Positions 39,073 through 48,954 of a DNA stretch of 55,982 nt are shown here, in pieces. The stretch spans positions 1 to 55,982 of the forward strand of contig NZ_FMWS01000032.1 of the NCBI RefSeq assembly GCF_900103255.1. The letters run 5' to 3'. The notes below the pieces were generated by a model that did not search any database, was not told where the DNA came from, and worked only from the letters and a program-made list of their open reading frames with translations. Origin of the DNA: Gilliamella bombi (GTDB lineage Bacteria > Pseudomonadota > Gammaproteobacteria > Enterobacterales > Orbaceae). Every line of letters starts with the position of its first letter. Positions within the stretch are counted from its first letter, which is position 1. The position numbers and the translations under genes are program-made.

Positions 39073-40047
39073 CTAACCTTCACTTAATAAACTAGTGGAT
39101 AAAATACACCATAAACCTGTTAAATCTGCATAATTAATACTAATTCGTGCTTTTTCGACAACTTTAGGTTTACCATGATAAGCAACACCTAGACCAGCAA
39201 TACGAATCATCATCAAATCATTGGCTCCATCACCAATTGCGACAGTTTGTTCAATGGGAATTTCCAACGATGCTGCTAGTTGTTGTAATGTCCTTGCTTT
39301 ATATTTTGCATCAACAATTTGACCAGAAACTTTACCAGTTAATTTTCCATGTTTGATTTCTAATTCATTAGCATAAACGTCAACTAATTTTAACTTTTGC
39401 TTTAAATGATCCGCAAAATAGGTAAAACCGCCTGAGGCAATAGCTACATGCCAATTTTTTTTATGCAGTTCTTTTACTAAATAAGTAAGCCCAGGAGTAA
39501 GTGGTAAATTATCTTTAACTTGATCTAAAATAGCTTGATGCGCCCCTTTTAAGGTTGCCACACGTTTTCGCAAACTTGTGGCAAAATCAAGTTCACCACG
39601 CATAGCTTGTTCAGTTACCGCTGCAACTTGCTGCCCTACACCATGCAATTTGGCCAGTTCATCAATACATTCAATGCCAATCGCTGTCGAATCCATGTCC
39701 ATAACAAGTAACCCCGGGGAGCGTAGCGTGGGTAAATTATCGATTGGGGCAACATCAATACCTAATGCTAATGATATCGATTTAGCTTTTTTAGGTATCA
39801 CCCCTGCAATACGAACAATCTGATAAGTTTTGATTTTCCATGATGAAACAATCACCATTGGCATAGCAAGTTGATCTTGGAACTTTGATAAGACTGTTTT
39901 ATTTAACTTTTTACCATAAATAATCCAGCCTGTTTTACCTGCATTATAATCTAAAGGAACCACTTCACAGCCATTTAATGACAGCGGTAAACCTTGCCAA
40001 TGTTGGATATTTTCAGGTAAATCATTGTAGGTGAGAGTATAAGCCAT
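39073..40047 (-). CDS. serB: Phosphoserine phosphatase
   Basis: Final step of serine biosynthesis. The 324-residue protein has a divergent N-terminal regulatory region and a HAD-superfamily catalytic domain: motif I DMDSTAIGIECIDELA with nucleophile Asp, motif II SGGFTYF, and motif III/IV IGDGANDLMMI. It is the first gene of serB-radA; a repeat R1 copy lies in the gap upstream, between serB and rsmB. Confidence 0.96.
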   Translation of the reverse strand: MAYTLTYNDLPENIQHWQGLPLSLNGCEVVPLDYNAGKTGWIIYGKKLNKTVLSKFQDQLAMPMVIVSSWKIKTYQIVRIAGVIPKKAKSISLALGIDVAPIDNLPTLRSPGLLVMDMDSTAIGIECIDELAKLHGVGQQVAAVTEQAMRGELDFATSLRKRVATLKGAHQAILDQVKDNLPLTPGLTYLVKELHKKNWHVAIASGGFTYFADHLKQKLKLVDVYANELEIKHGKLTGKVSGQIVDAKYKARTLQQLAASLEIPIEQTVAIGDGANDLMMIRIAGLGVAYHGKPKVVEKARISINYADLTGLWCILSTSLLSEG

Positions 40048-40138
40048 ATCTGAACATCTTTATAAGATAAAACAAGCCCAAAATTTATCACAACTACTAA
40101 AGATTGTCCAAATTAGGATTGTGTGATTTTTTTAGTTT

Positions 40139-40180
40139 TTTATACTTAAACACATAGTTACCTGAAACTTTTTAACAAAA
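40139..40180 (-). repeat. Dispersed repeat R1, copy 4 (inverted)
   Basis: The reverse complement reads TTTTGTTAAAAAGTTTCAGG then TAACTATGTGTTTAAGTATAAA, matching R1 copies 1 and 3 along its length. It lies 13 bp past the rsmB stop, in the same orientation as rsmB. Confidence 0.75.
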
Positions 40181-40193
40181 ATAAAAGGGAAAA

Positions 40194-41483
40194 TTATACT
40201 TTCTTTAATACTGCATAAAAGAAACCATCACCACCATTTTCAGTAGGTAAAAATTGTTTAATTTCACCTTGTAATTTGGCACTGGTGTTTTCATGCAAAA
40301 AACGCTCAATTTGTAATTTATTTTCGTCTGGTAGGATTGAACAAGTAGCATAAACCAAAGTACCACCAGTTTTTAAATAAACCCAGATTTTAGTTAAAAT
40401 GGCGTATTGTAATTCGGTCAACTGCATGATATCACTATCTCGGCGTAACCATTTTATATCTGGATGACGGCGGATAACGCCTGTTGCTGAGCAAGGCGCA
40501 TCAAGTAAAATGCGATCAAATTGTTGCCCTTCACACCATAGTTCTGGGGTTAATCCATCACCAACTTTAACTTCGGCATGTAAGTTTAATCGAGTTAAAT
40601 TTTCGTGAATGCGCTTCACTCGGCTAGGCTCAATATCCACCGCTAAAACTTGTGCTTTTGGAGCAACTTCTAAAATATGTGTGGTTTTACCACCAGGTGC
40701 TGCGCACATATCCAAAATGAGCTCGCCATTTTGCGGTGCTAACAAATAAGCGGCATATTGAGCAGACAGATCTTGTACCGTGACAGCACCCTCATCAAAA
40801 TAGGGTAATTTATTTACATTGACAGGCGACAATAATCGCAGAGCACTAGGTAACTCTGGAAAGCTATCAGATTCAATTTGTCGTTCAGCAAGTAGTTGTT
40901 GGTAATCACTTACTGAATATTGGTTAAGATTAACTCGCAACCACATTGGTGGCTTTTGATTATTAGCATGAACAATAGCTTGCCACTGCTCTGGATAGGC
41001 CTGCTTAAGGCGTGTTAATAACCAACTTGGGTGTAATGTCTGCTGGTTTTGTTGCTTGCTGTCTTGCATAAATTGTTGCTGTAATGATGTTTGTTGGCGC
41101 AAAAACTCACGCAATACACCATTTACAACCCCTTTAAGCTGTGTTTTTTTGAGAGTATTGACCGCATTAACTGTCTCACCAACTGCAGCATGTGCAGGAA
41201 TACGGGTATAAAGAATCTGGTAAATACCCACTAACAATAGGTCATGTAAAATTCTATTTTTACCCGTTAACACTTTACTCATCAAGGTATGAATATAAAA
41301 GTTGAGTTCTGGTAATACTCGCATCACACCAAAACAGATTTCTTGTACTAACGCCTTATCTTTATCGGCTATTTTGTGGTTTAAAGTTGTCAATGTAGCG
41401 CCTAATGACTGTCCTTCTTCTAGCACATTAAAAATAGCTTGCGCACAAATAGCTCTAATATTTTGGGATGATTTTTTATTCAT
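40194..41483 (-). CDS. rsmB: 16S rRNA (cytosine-967-C5)-methyltransferase RsmB
   Basis: Methylates C967 of 16S rRNA using SAM. The 429-residue protein has an N-terminal NusB-like domain (about residues 1-140) and a methyltransferase domain with SAM motif LDMCAAPGGKTTHILE, DAPCSATGVIRRHPDIKW (first conserved Cys) and YATCSI (catalytic Cys). It is usually next to fmt and def; those are absent here. Confidence 0.96.
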   Translation of the reverse strand: MNKKSSQNIRAICAQAIFNVLEEGQSLGATLTTLNHKIADKDKALVQEICFGVMRVLPELNFYIHTLMSKVLTGKNRILHDLLLVGIYQILYTRIPAHAAVGETVNAVNTLKKTQLKGVVNGVLREFLRQQTSLQQQFMQDSKQQNQQTLHPSWLLTRLKQAYPEQWQAIVHANNQKPPMWLRVNLNQYSVSDYQQLLAERQIESDSFPELPSALRLLSPVNVNKLPYFDEGAVTVQDLSAQYAAYLLAPQNGELILDMCAAPGGKTTHILEVAPKAQVLAVDIEPSRVKRIHENLTRLNLHAEVKVGDGLTPELWCEGQQFDRILLDAPCSATGVIRRHPDIKWLRRDSDIMQLTELQYAILTKIWVYLKTGGTLVYATCSILPDENKLQIERFLHENTSAKLQGEIKQFLPTENGGDGFFYAVLKKV

Positions 41484-41520
41484 AATGAATAACGACCTTA
41501 ATTCATTTAATTGGATTAAC

Positions 41521-42864
41521 TTATAAAATTAACGAGCCAACCCAACCAGCAATAAATAATGGAATATTAAAATGGGTAAATGTTGGAATAACACTATCAC
41601 GAATATGATCATGTTGCCCATCACTATTTAGCCCAGAAGAGGTCGCTAAAATAGTATCTGATGGTGGCGATCCCGCATCACCAATTGCACCTGATGCACC
41701 AATTAAGCATACGGTGGCAATTGGTGAAAAACCGAGTTGTACACAAAGTGGGACATATACTGCAGCAATGATAGGAACTGTCGAAAATGAAGATCCAATA
41801 CCTAATGTAATAACCAGCCCAATTAGCATCATCACAAAAGCGGCAATCACTTTATTACCAGCAAATAATGCTGCACTGTTGTTAACCAAAGGTTCTATTT
41901 CATGAGTCTGTTTTAACACTTCGGCAAAACCTTGCGCTGAAATCATTACAAACCCAATCATAGCCATCATTTTGATGCCGTCCGTAAAAACGCCATCAGC
42001 TTCGCCCCATTTAATCGAACCCGACACAATAAAGCAAATAAAACCAATTAAGGCACCTAAAATCATTGAACCAGTATAAAGTTGAACAGTAAAAGATAGA
42101 ATAATCGCCAATAATGAAACAATAAGAGAGCGCTTACTCACATCTTTTAAAGCATCTTGATTTGCCTCTCCACGAATAATTTTATATTCTCTAGGCTTAC
42201 GATAACTAACAAAAATAGCCCATAATAGACCAGCAAACATGCCTAATGCAGGAATTGCCATTGCATGCATTACATTTACATGGCTAACATCCATTCCTGA
42301 TGCGGTAATATTTTTTAATAAAATTTGATTTAAAAAGATATTCCCAAATCCTACTGGTAAAAACATATAAGGCGTAATTAATCCAAATGTCATAATACAA
42401 GCAATCATTCTTCTATCAAGCTGTAAGCGGGACATCACGTATAAAAGCGGTGGAATTAAAAGCGGAATAAAAGCAATATGAATAGGAATAACATTTTGCG
42501 ATGAAATACTTACTAACCCAATAATAACAATCAAAATCCACTTGATACGTTTTTTGGCATCGCTTGATGTAAGTTGCTTAATAGCTTTATCAGCCAATAA
42601 TTCGGGTAAGCCAGATTTTGATATTGCCACTGCAAACGCACCTAACATAGCATAAGAAAGTGCAATATTAGCTCCATTGCTGATCCCAGTATTAAATGCA
42701 TCAATGGTTTCTTTTAACGATAAATGGCTAAATAGTCCACCAACAAATGCGCCAATTATTAAGCTAATAACGACATGAACACGGCAAAGAGATAAAATTA
42801 ACATGCAAATTACCGCAACTACAACCGCATTTATTGAAGAAAACAAATCAAGCACTGTATTCAT
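41521..42864 (-). CDS. Na+/H+ antiporter-family membrane transporter
   Basis: A 447-residue inner-membrane protein with about eleven transmembrane segments, resembling the Na+/H+ antiporter family with an N-terminal Na_H_antiport_2-like segment and NhaC-type core. Conserved pieces include FNTGISNGANIALSYAMLGAF, SSQNVIPIHIAFIPLLIPPL and GIGSSFSTVPIIAAVYVPL, and GAIGDAGSPPSDTILATSSG near the C-terminus. Homologues are poorly characterised and some may carry amino acids or other solutes. It is followed 37 bp later by rsmB on the same strand and is divergent from ydiB. Confidence 0.8.
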   Translation of the reverse strand: MNTVLDLFSSINAVVVAVICMLILSLCRVHVVISLIIGAFVGGLFSHLSLKETIDAFNTGISNGANIALSYAMLGAFAVAISKSGLPELLADKAIKQLTSSDAKKRIKWILIVIIGLVSISSQNVIPIHIAFIPLLIPPLLYVMSRLQLDRRMIACIMTFGLITPYMFLPVGFGNIFLNQILLKNITASGMDVSHVNVMHAMAIPALGMFAGLLWAIFVSYRKPREYKIIRGEANQDALKDVSKRSLIVSLLAIILSFTVQLYTGSMILGALIGFICFIVSGSIKWGEADGVFTDGIKMMAMIGFVMISAQGFAEVLKQTHEIEPLVNNSAALFAGNKVIAAFVMMLIGLVITLGIGSSFSTVPIIAAVYVPLCVQLGFSPIATVCLIGASGAIGDAGSPPSDTILATSSGLNSDGQHDHIRDSVIPTFTHFNIPLFIAGWVGSLIL

Positions 42865-43049
42865 AAAATAAATTCTTATTTAAGAAGAAAACTTATTATT
42901 TTAGGCGATAGATGTTGAAAGTGCAATCGATAGTGTATACTCACTCTTTCATCTATATATAAATATATATAAAATTAAAAATATGTTAATAAAAAATTCT
43001 AAAAATAGAACCCTTAACTAAACTGTAGGGCTATTGTGGAGAGTTGTTA

Positions 43050-43922
43050 ATGAGAAATAATATCGACGGACATTTTTTATTGATTGGTTTAATGGCTTAC
43101 CCTATTCGCCATAGCTTATCCCCTCAAATGCAAAATACCATTTATTCTAAATTAAAGATACCTTATGTTTATTTAGCATTTGAAGTTGACCAAAAAAAAC
43201 TCCCTGACGCAATTAAAGGAATTCGAGCATTAGGATTACGCGGCAGTGCCGTGTCCATGCCCAACAAGCAACTAGTCTGCCAATACCTTGATAAGTTAAC
43301 ACCTGCTGTGGAAATGAGTGGTGCGTGTAATACTATTTCAAACGATAATGGTGTTTTAACAGGCTATAACACAGATGGAATGGGCTACATGCGCATGCTC
43401 AAAGAAGCCAACATTGATGTGATAGGCAAAAAAATAACCATCCTAGGCGCTGGAGGGGCTGCAACAGCCATTGTTGTGCAAGCTGCTCTTGATGGCGTAA
43501 AAGAGATCACTGTCTTTAATCAAAAGGATGAGTGCTATACAAAAATAGAGGCCATTGCAAAAAAATTAAATCAAAATACTCAATGTCATGTACGCGTTAT
43601 CGATCTGGCCGATAAAGATAAGCTACGCAAAGAAATTTCAGATAGTGTTGTACTTTGCAATGCTACAGGTGTAGGAATGAAACCATTAGAAGGAAAAAGC
43701 TTAATTACAGATCCAACAATGTTCCCCCCCGATCTTGTTGTTACAGATTGTATTTATAGTCCGCGTAAAACAAAACTACTTGAAATAGCTGAGCAACAAG
43801 GTTGTAAAATATTAAATGGTATTGGCATGATGTTATGGCAAGGTGCAGCTCAAATAAAAATTTGGACAGGTGAAGATGCCCCTATTGAATATGTGAAAGA
43901 GCAAATGGGTTTTAATGATTAA
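43050..43922 (+). CDS. ydiB: Quinate/shikimate dehydrogenase (YdiB type)
   Basis: Reduces 3-dehydroshikimate (or quinate) with NAD(P)H. I chose ATG 43050, with GGAG 7 nt upstream; an in-frame TTG 6 bp earlier overlaps the ribosome binding site. The 290-residue protein resembles E. coli YdiB more than AroE: LIGLMAYPIRHSLSPQMQN, SMPNKQ (the catalytic Lys), GACNTI, GYNTDGMGYMRML, GAGGAATAI, and GIGMMLWQGAAQIKIWTG. It is followed by aroD, as in E. coli ydiB-aroD. Confidence 0.94.
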   Translation: MRNNIDGHFLLIGLMAYPIRHSLSPQMQNTIYSKLKIPYVYLAFEVDQKKLPDAIKGIRALGLRGSAVSMPNKQLVCQYLDKLTPAVEMSGACNTISNDNGVLTGYNTDGMGYMRMLKEANIDVIGKKITILGAGGAATAIVVQAALDGVKEITVFNQKDECYTKIEAIAKKLNQNTQCHVRVIDLADKDKLRKEISDSVVLCNATGVGMKPLEGKSLITDPTMFPPDLVVTDCIYSPRKTKLLEIAEQQGCKILNGIGMMLWQGAAQIKIWTGEDAPIEYVKEQMGFND

Positions 43923-44032
43923 TAAATAATTTCTTATGCTAATGACTTCATTCTACTGTTTTATTTAATACAAAATTAAAACCAGATAAAATTATGGTCT
44001 ATTAACGGAATTTTTAGCTAACAGGATACAAA

Positions 44033-44797
44033 ATGAAAACACTTACCATCAAAAAACTTGAAATCGGTTCAGGCGCACCCAAAATTATTGTGCCAATTAT
44101 CGGTAAAACTGAGGCAGAATTAATTGATGAAGTACAGTTTTTACAATCAATTGATTTTGACGTTTTAGAGTGGCGTGTTGATCACTTTATCCACGTTGAT
44201 AATCTTAATACTGTAAAGTTAGTCGCTAAAAAAATAGCAGATTTACTACCAAATAAACCTATTTTATTCACTTTTAGAACCGCAAACGAAGGTGGAGCTA
44301 AGCCATGGCCATTAACATCTTATATCCAATTGAATAAAGAAATGGCTTGTAGTGGGCTTATCGATCTGATTGATGTTGAGATGTTTATTGGTGATGACTA
44401 TGTAAAAGATATTATCGATGTCGCACACAAACATCAGATATTTGTTGTGGTATCAAATCATGATTTTGAAAAAACGCCATCTAAGAGCGATATTGTCTAT
44501 CGACTAAAAAAAATGCAAGAACTTGGCGCAGACATTCCCAAAATTGCAGTTATGCCCAACACCGAGGATGATGTATTAACCTTACTAGCTGCCACCACAG
44601 AAATGAACAAAAAACACTCAACCACGCCGATTATTACCATGTCAATGGCTGGGCTTGGAACTGTTAGTCGTATTTCTGGTTCGACATTTGGTTCAGCAAT
44701 GACTTTTGGAGCGGCTAAGAATGCATCGGCACCAGGTCAATTAGATGTTAAACAATTACGATATATTTTAGACGCATTATACCAAAGTCGTAGTTAA
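44033..44797 (+). CDS. aroD: 3-dehydroquinate dehydratase, type I
   Basis: Forms 3-dehydroshikimate by a Schiff-base mechanism; with YdiB it covers two successive shikimate-pathway steps. The 254-residue protein has VLEWRVDHF, LFTFRTANEGG, the catalytic His in VVSNHDFEKTPSK, the Schiff-base Lys in DIPKIAVMP, and ITMSMAGLGTVSRISGSTFGSAMTFG. It lies 110 bp after ydiB, likely co-transcribed. Confidence 0.96.
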   Translation: MKTLTIKKLEIGSGAPKIIVPIIGKTEAELIDEVQFLQSIDFDVLEWRVDHFIHVDNLNTVKLVAKKIADLLPNKPILFTFRTANEGGAKPWPLTSYIQLNKEMACSGLIDLIDVEMFIGDDYVKDIIDVAHKHQIFVVVSNHDFEKTPSKSDIVYRLKKMQELGADIPKIAVMPNTEDDVLTLLAATTEMNKKHSTTPIITMSMAGLGTVSRISGSTFGSAMTFGAAKNASAPGQLDVKQLRYILDALYQSRS

Positions 44798-45133
44798 TTC
44801 AACTGAAACTATTTTATTAATCAATTAGCTAAAGAAAGCAAAAAACAGAGAGAGCCATGTAGTTGATATCAATAAACCTTTATATTAGACTTGGATATTG
44901 TTATATAAGTTGTTTTTATCAGCTAATTACATGGACTAAAGATTGTGCAAATTTACTAACAGATAAGCAGTAAGAAGTATATACTGCATTAACTATTAAA
45001 TGCTTTTGCAGACTAAAAACAAAACTGCTTTAAATTTTTAATTTAAACATTCATTTCTCAGTTTAGTTAGAAAGTGCAGAATCTAAGTTAGTTAAATGGA
45101 TAATTAATAAAAACGTATGAGGTTTATTTTTTT
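44798..45133. other. Gene-less stretch between aroD and plsB
   Basis: 336 bp of AT-rich sequence. A loose inverted match (CCATGTAGTTGA near 44859 against AGCTAATTACATGG near 44924) is visible, but no convincing promoter, terminator or gene fragment. Confidence 0.4.
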
Positions 45134-47548
45134 ATGTTTTCTTGGTGGACTAAAGTTTATTTTTTTCTAATCCAAATTTTGGTGAAGCTTTTTGTTAAAA
45201 GCAAACCAATTCCTACCGATCCAATAACAGAATTAGACCTCGATACCAACAAGCCAATTTTATACGTACTTCCTTATAACTCTCAAATTGATTTGATGGT
45301 GGTTCGATCTCTTTGTTTGCAATATAGTTTACCTGATCCATTAGTTGGCATAGATATTAATGGTAAAGTTATTCCAGCTTATATCTATATTGATAAAGGA
45401 CCTGGTATTTTTGCATCCAATCAACAAAAAAGTAAAGCGATTGAAATTTTAAGGGATTATATTTCTGCACATCAACATAATCATGATCTTGATATTCAGA
45501 TGCTACCTATTTCGGTCATGTTTGGTCGCCGCCCTGATAAAGAAGGAGAAAAAAAACTTTCACTGCAAGTACTTGGTGCACCCAGTAAATTATTAAAAAT
45601 AATGACATCAGGCAGAGACTGTTATACACGCTTTTCTCGTACTGTTTCGTTTAAAGATATTCATGTCGATAAACAAGATCTTTCAGTGTTAGCACATAAA
45701 TTGGCTCGCGTTGCGCGTATTCATTTTGCAAAGCAAAGGATAGCTTCTGTCGGCCCCAAACTACCCATTCGCCAAGAAATGCTTAATAAATTATTAAATA
45801 ATCCTGGACTGTCAGAAGCAATACAAGAAGAGGCTAAAAGCAAAAATATTGATATTGACAAAGCGAAAAAAAATGCTTTAGCAATGCTAAACGAAATTGC
45901 CGCAAATTTTTCTTATCGTATGTTAAGAATAACTGATTTTGTTCTCACTTGGGCATGGAATAGGCTCTATCAAGGTCTTAAAGTGACAAACGCAGATCCA
46001 GTTCGTGAGCTTGCGCAAAACGGACACGAAATTGTGTATGCTCCTTGTCATCGTAGTCATATGGATTACCTTTTATTATCCTATGTGCTTTATCGACAAG
46101 GTTTAGTTCCTCCTCATATTGCTGCTGGCATTAATTTAAACTTTTGGCCAGCAGGTCCTATTTTTAGGCGATTAGGTGCATTTTTTATTCGCCGCTCATT
46201 TAGAGGAAATAAGCTCTATACTGCCGTTTTTCGTGAATATTTGGCTGAACTATTTATCCGTGGTTATTCTGTTGAGTATTTTATTGAAGGTGGACGCTCA
46301 CGCACAGGCCGGTTACTCGATCCTAAAACAGGCATGTTGATGATGACAATCCAAACATTATTGCGTGGTGATGCACGCCCAATTACTGTTGTTCCTGTTT
46401 ATATTGGTTATGAACATGTTTTAGAAGTTGCAACTTATGCCAATGAACTCCGTGGTGCAAAAAAAGAAAAAGAGAGTTTAGGACGCACAATTAAAGCATT
46501 TTTCAAATTAAAAAAATTAGGGTTTGGCTATGTTAATTTTGGCCAACCTATACCTTTAAATCAATTTTTAAACCAACAAGTTCCTGATTGGCGAAATGAA
46601 ATAGAACCAACTGGTACACAGCGCCCTAGTTGGTTAACACCAACAACCAATTTACTTGCTAAACAAATTATGGAGCATATTAACTCTTCAGCTGCAATTA
46701 ATGCGATGAACTTATGCTGTTCAATATTATTGGCCGCAGACCAACGCGCACTAACCAAAGTAAGGTTACTGGAACATATCGATTATTTTTTAAAATTATT
46801 AAAAAATATTCCTTATTCAGATTTGATAACTATTCCAGATCAAACACCTGAAGAATTATTTGAACACGCCAAACAAATGGGTAAATTCATTATTACTACC
46901 GATGAAGTTGGTGAAATGGTTGGACTTACAACTGAACAAGCAGTATTAATGACCTATTACCGAAATAATATTCAGCATTTACTGATTATTCCTGCAATCG
47001 TAGCTAGAATTGTGCTCAAATATAACCAAATATCATCTGGCGAAATATTAGAACAAGTAAGACGGTTTTTCCCTTTAATAAAATCAGAACTATTCCTTTA
47101 TCATAATGATGAACAGCTAACTGTATATGTACAACAAATCATAGCAACTTATGCCAAATTGAATTTAATTAGCGACTCGACAGATAAATTGACAGTAAAT
47201 TCTTTAAAAATTTCGGGATTACAATTAATTGCTTCATCTTCTAAAGATACTTTACAACGTTATGCTATTGCGTTTTCTTTATTGCAAAAAGATCCAACTA
47301 TTAGCCGTGCAAAACTAGAAAAAGAGGCGCGTCTCATTGCTGAACGGTTATCTGTTTTGCATGGTATTAATGCTCCAGAATTCTTCGACAAAGGTGTATT
47401 TTCAACATTAGTCGCATCACTACGAGAGCAAGGTTATTTAGATGATCAAAATGATACCAACTTAGGAAAAATTGAAACCATGAATACAATACTTAAGCCT
47501 CTAATTACAGCACGAGTAATGCAAACTATCGACGAAATCAATTTATAA
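45134..47548 (+). CDS. plsB: Glycerol-3-phosphate 1-O-acyltransferase PlsB
   Basis: Makes lysophosphatidic acid from glycerol 3-phosphate and acyl-ACP/CoA, at the inner membrane. The 804-residue protein matches the full length of enteric PlsB. The acyltransferase motifs are present: HRSHMDYLLLSY (catalytic HX4D), RGNKLYTAVFREY (GxxFI/RR region), EYFIEGGRSRTGRLLDPKTG and TVVPVYIGYEH. It is the last conserved chromosomal gene before the immunity-like array begins about 70 bp downstream. Confidence 0.97.
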   Translation: MFSWWTKVYFFLIQILVKLFVKSKPIPTDPITELDLDTNKPILYVLPYNSQIDLMVVRSLCLQYSLPDPLVGIDINGKVIPAYIYIDKGPGIFASNQQKSKAIEILRDYISAHQHNHDLDIQMLPISVMFGRRPDKEGEKKLSLQVLGAPSKLLKIMTSGRDCYTRFSRTVSFKDIHVDKQDLSVLAHKLARVARIHFAKQRIASVGPKLPIRQEMLNKLLNNPGLSEAIQEEAKSKNIDIDKAKKNALAMLNEIAANFSYRMLRITDFVLTWAWNRLYQGLKVTNADPVRELAQNGHEIVYAPCHRSHMDYLLLSYVLYRQGLVPPHIAAGINLNFWPAGPIFRRLGAFFIRRSFRGNKLYTAVFREYLAELFIRGYSVEYFIEGGRSRTGRLLDPKTGMLMMTIQTLLRGDARPITVVPVYIGYEHVLEVATYANELRGAKKEKESLGRTIKAFFKLKKLGFGYVNFGQPIPLNQFLNQQVPDWRNEIEPTGTQRPSWLTPTTNLLAKQIMEHINSSAAINAMNLCCSILLAADQRALTKVRLLEHIDYFLKLLKNIPYSDLITIPDQTPEELFEHAKQMGKFIITTDEVGEMVGLTTEQAVLMTYYRNNIQHLLIIPAIVARIVLKYNQISSGEILEQVRRFFPLIKSELFLYHNDEQLTVYVQQIIATYAKLNLISDSTDKLTVNSLKISGLQLIASSSKDTLQRYAIAFSLLQKDPTISRAKLEKEARLIAERLSVLHGINAPEFFDKGVFSTLVASLREQGYLDDQNDTNLGKIETMNTILKPLITARVMQTIDEINL

Positions 47549-47617
47549 CTCAAATAATAAAAAGTCCATAATGAAGCTATTAAACAAAAAAATAATAAGT
47601 CATGCTTTTTAGTTAAT

Positions 47618-48169
47618 ATGGTTTGGGTGAAAAAGAAAAAACAAATGATATTGAAACTTGAAGAAACACAACAACAATTAACTGATGAAGAACTCAACGA
47701 ATTTAGCCAATTCGTTGGGAATAAAATTCCCGATGATTTTATCAACTTTTACCGCCAATTTAACGGAGGAACTTTTATACAACTTGATAGTAAAATGAGT
47801 AATTATGTTGATGACAAGTTTTTGATTAATTTTTTTAGCATAAAATATGGCCTTACAATAGAAAATATTTATGCGCAGTTTAAACGAGATTTCCCGCAGC
47901 TACAAGATATGCTCCCTTTTGCTTCTGATCTATACTTGAATTGTTACCTGCTTTCATTAAGGCCTCAAGATAATGGTTGTGTTTACTACTGGTCAGTCGT
48001 AGAGCAAAAATTAACACTGCAATTTGAATCATTTAACTGTTTTATTTTATTTTTGGATGAGGTATTACAATCTCTTGACAAAAAATATAAGAAAGATCGC
48101 CAGCTAGATATTCTTATATGGGTTTGGGTTATTGCTTCAATTGCGCTTTACATTTATTTCAAAAAATAA
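47618..48169 (+). CDS. SUKH (SMI1/KNR4)-family protein with C-terminal membrane helix
   Basis: A 183-residue protein with the SUKH pattern at its start: QQQLTDEELNEFSQFVGN, then KIPDDFINFYRQFNGGTF. SUKH proteins are common immunity proteins against nuclease-type polymorphic toxins. Unusually, the last 20 residues (DILIWVWVIASIALYIYFKK) form a hydrophobic, likely tail-anchoring helix after a basic stretch (DKKYKKDRQ), so it may sit at the inner membrane. A second in-frame ATG lies at 47645. First gene of the plus-strand array. Confidence 0.7.
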   Translation: MVWVKKKKQMILKLEETQQQLTDEELNEFSQFVGNKIPDDFINFYRQFNGGTFIQLDSKMSNYVDDKFLINFFSIKYGLTIENIYAQFKRDFPQLQDMLPFASDLYLNCYLLSLRPQDNGCVYYWSVVEQKLTLQFESFNCFILFLDEVLQSLDKKYKKDRQLDILIWVWVIASIALYIYFKK

Positions 48170-48258
48170 CCGTTTGTGATAATTATATTTTTGCTAAATA
48201 GATAATTAGCATTATAGCGTTCATTTAACTATGAGCTTAATAGAGGCATAGCAACATT

Positions 48259-48777
48259 ATGTGTATATCTTTTTTGCGTAATGAGGTCATCAATTTTTTA
48301 AGTTATCATGCGTTATTTAGTTTAAGCTTACAAGCTAGAACAACATATTTGTTTGAAAATGGCATAATAAACCAGCAATCTTGCGAGCATGCTAAACAAG
48401 CAATATTTAATAATGATATTTTTGATAATTATAAACCCTCACCGTTATTAAAAAATCGTTATCTCGAAACAAAAATAGAGCAAATTACCGGTAATAAAAT
48501 AAAGATTATAGATCACCCAGATAGTGGAATATCAGGGGTAGCTTGTGCTTGTTGCCAATTTGTGGTGTTCGAAAATGCTGAAGATGCTATTTTTGAAATA
48601 TGCCCTGTTTGCAATTGGCAGACGGATACATTGGATAAAAATGGTTATAGCAAATTAAACAAAAGTTACTTAACAGATTATAAAAATAATATCGTCACAA
48701 AAGAATTGATTGAGCAATACAGTGATGTATTTATAAGAAGGTATTCACCTACCAGCTTAAAATTGAAGCAAGTGTAA
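48259..48777 (+). CDS. CPCC-family cysteine-rich protein, putative immunity protein
   Basis: A 172-residue protein. The C-terminal half carries the CPCC-type zinc-binding pattern: Cys96, Cys98 and Cys99 (GVACACCQF), then Cys115 and Cys118 (EICPVCNWQTD), followed by the SKLNKSYLTDYKNN segment typical of that family. CPCC proteins are frequent in toxin-immunity neighbourhoods. The N-terminal 80 residues are a helical extension (LSYHALFSLSLQARTTYLFE) unlike the short family core. GAGG lies about 12 nt before the ATG. Function inferred from context. Confidence 0.65.
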   Translation: MCISFLRNEVINFLSYHALFSLSLQARTTYLFENGIINQQSCEHAKQAIFNNDIFDNYKPSPLLKNRYLETKIEQITGNKIKIIDHPDSGISGVACACCQFVVFENAEDAIFEICPVCNWQTDTLDKNGYSKLNKSYLTDYKNNIVTKELIEQYSDVFIRRYSPTSLKLKQV

Positions 48778-48954
48778 TTTTCTATATAAATTTTCCTATC
48801 ACAATGAAAGTATGTAAAATCTGATTTTTTAAACAAAAAACAATCTTTATGGCTAAATAAAATTTGATAATTTATTATTAAGAAGGCTATTAAATAAATT
48901 GGTAAACACATTAAAAAATAACAGAATAACAAATGACTAAATAGGAATCTAAAA

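Noticed and set aside
42915-42941. TTGAAA-15 bp-TATACT as the ydiB promoter
   Set aside because: Spacing of 15 bp is short for sigma-70, and the gap has several equally plausible AT-rich hexamers.
44859-44937. Long-range inverted repeat between aroD and plsB
   Set aside because: The arms match imperfectly, are over 50 bp apart, and no neighbouring feature gives it meaning.
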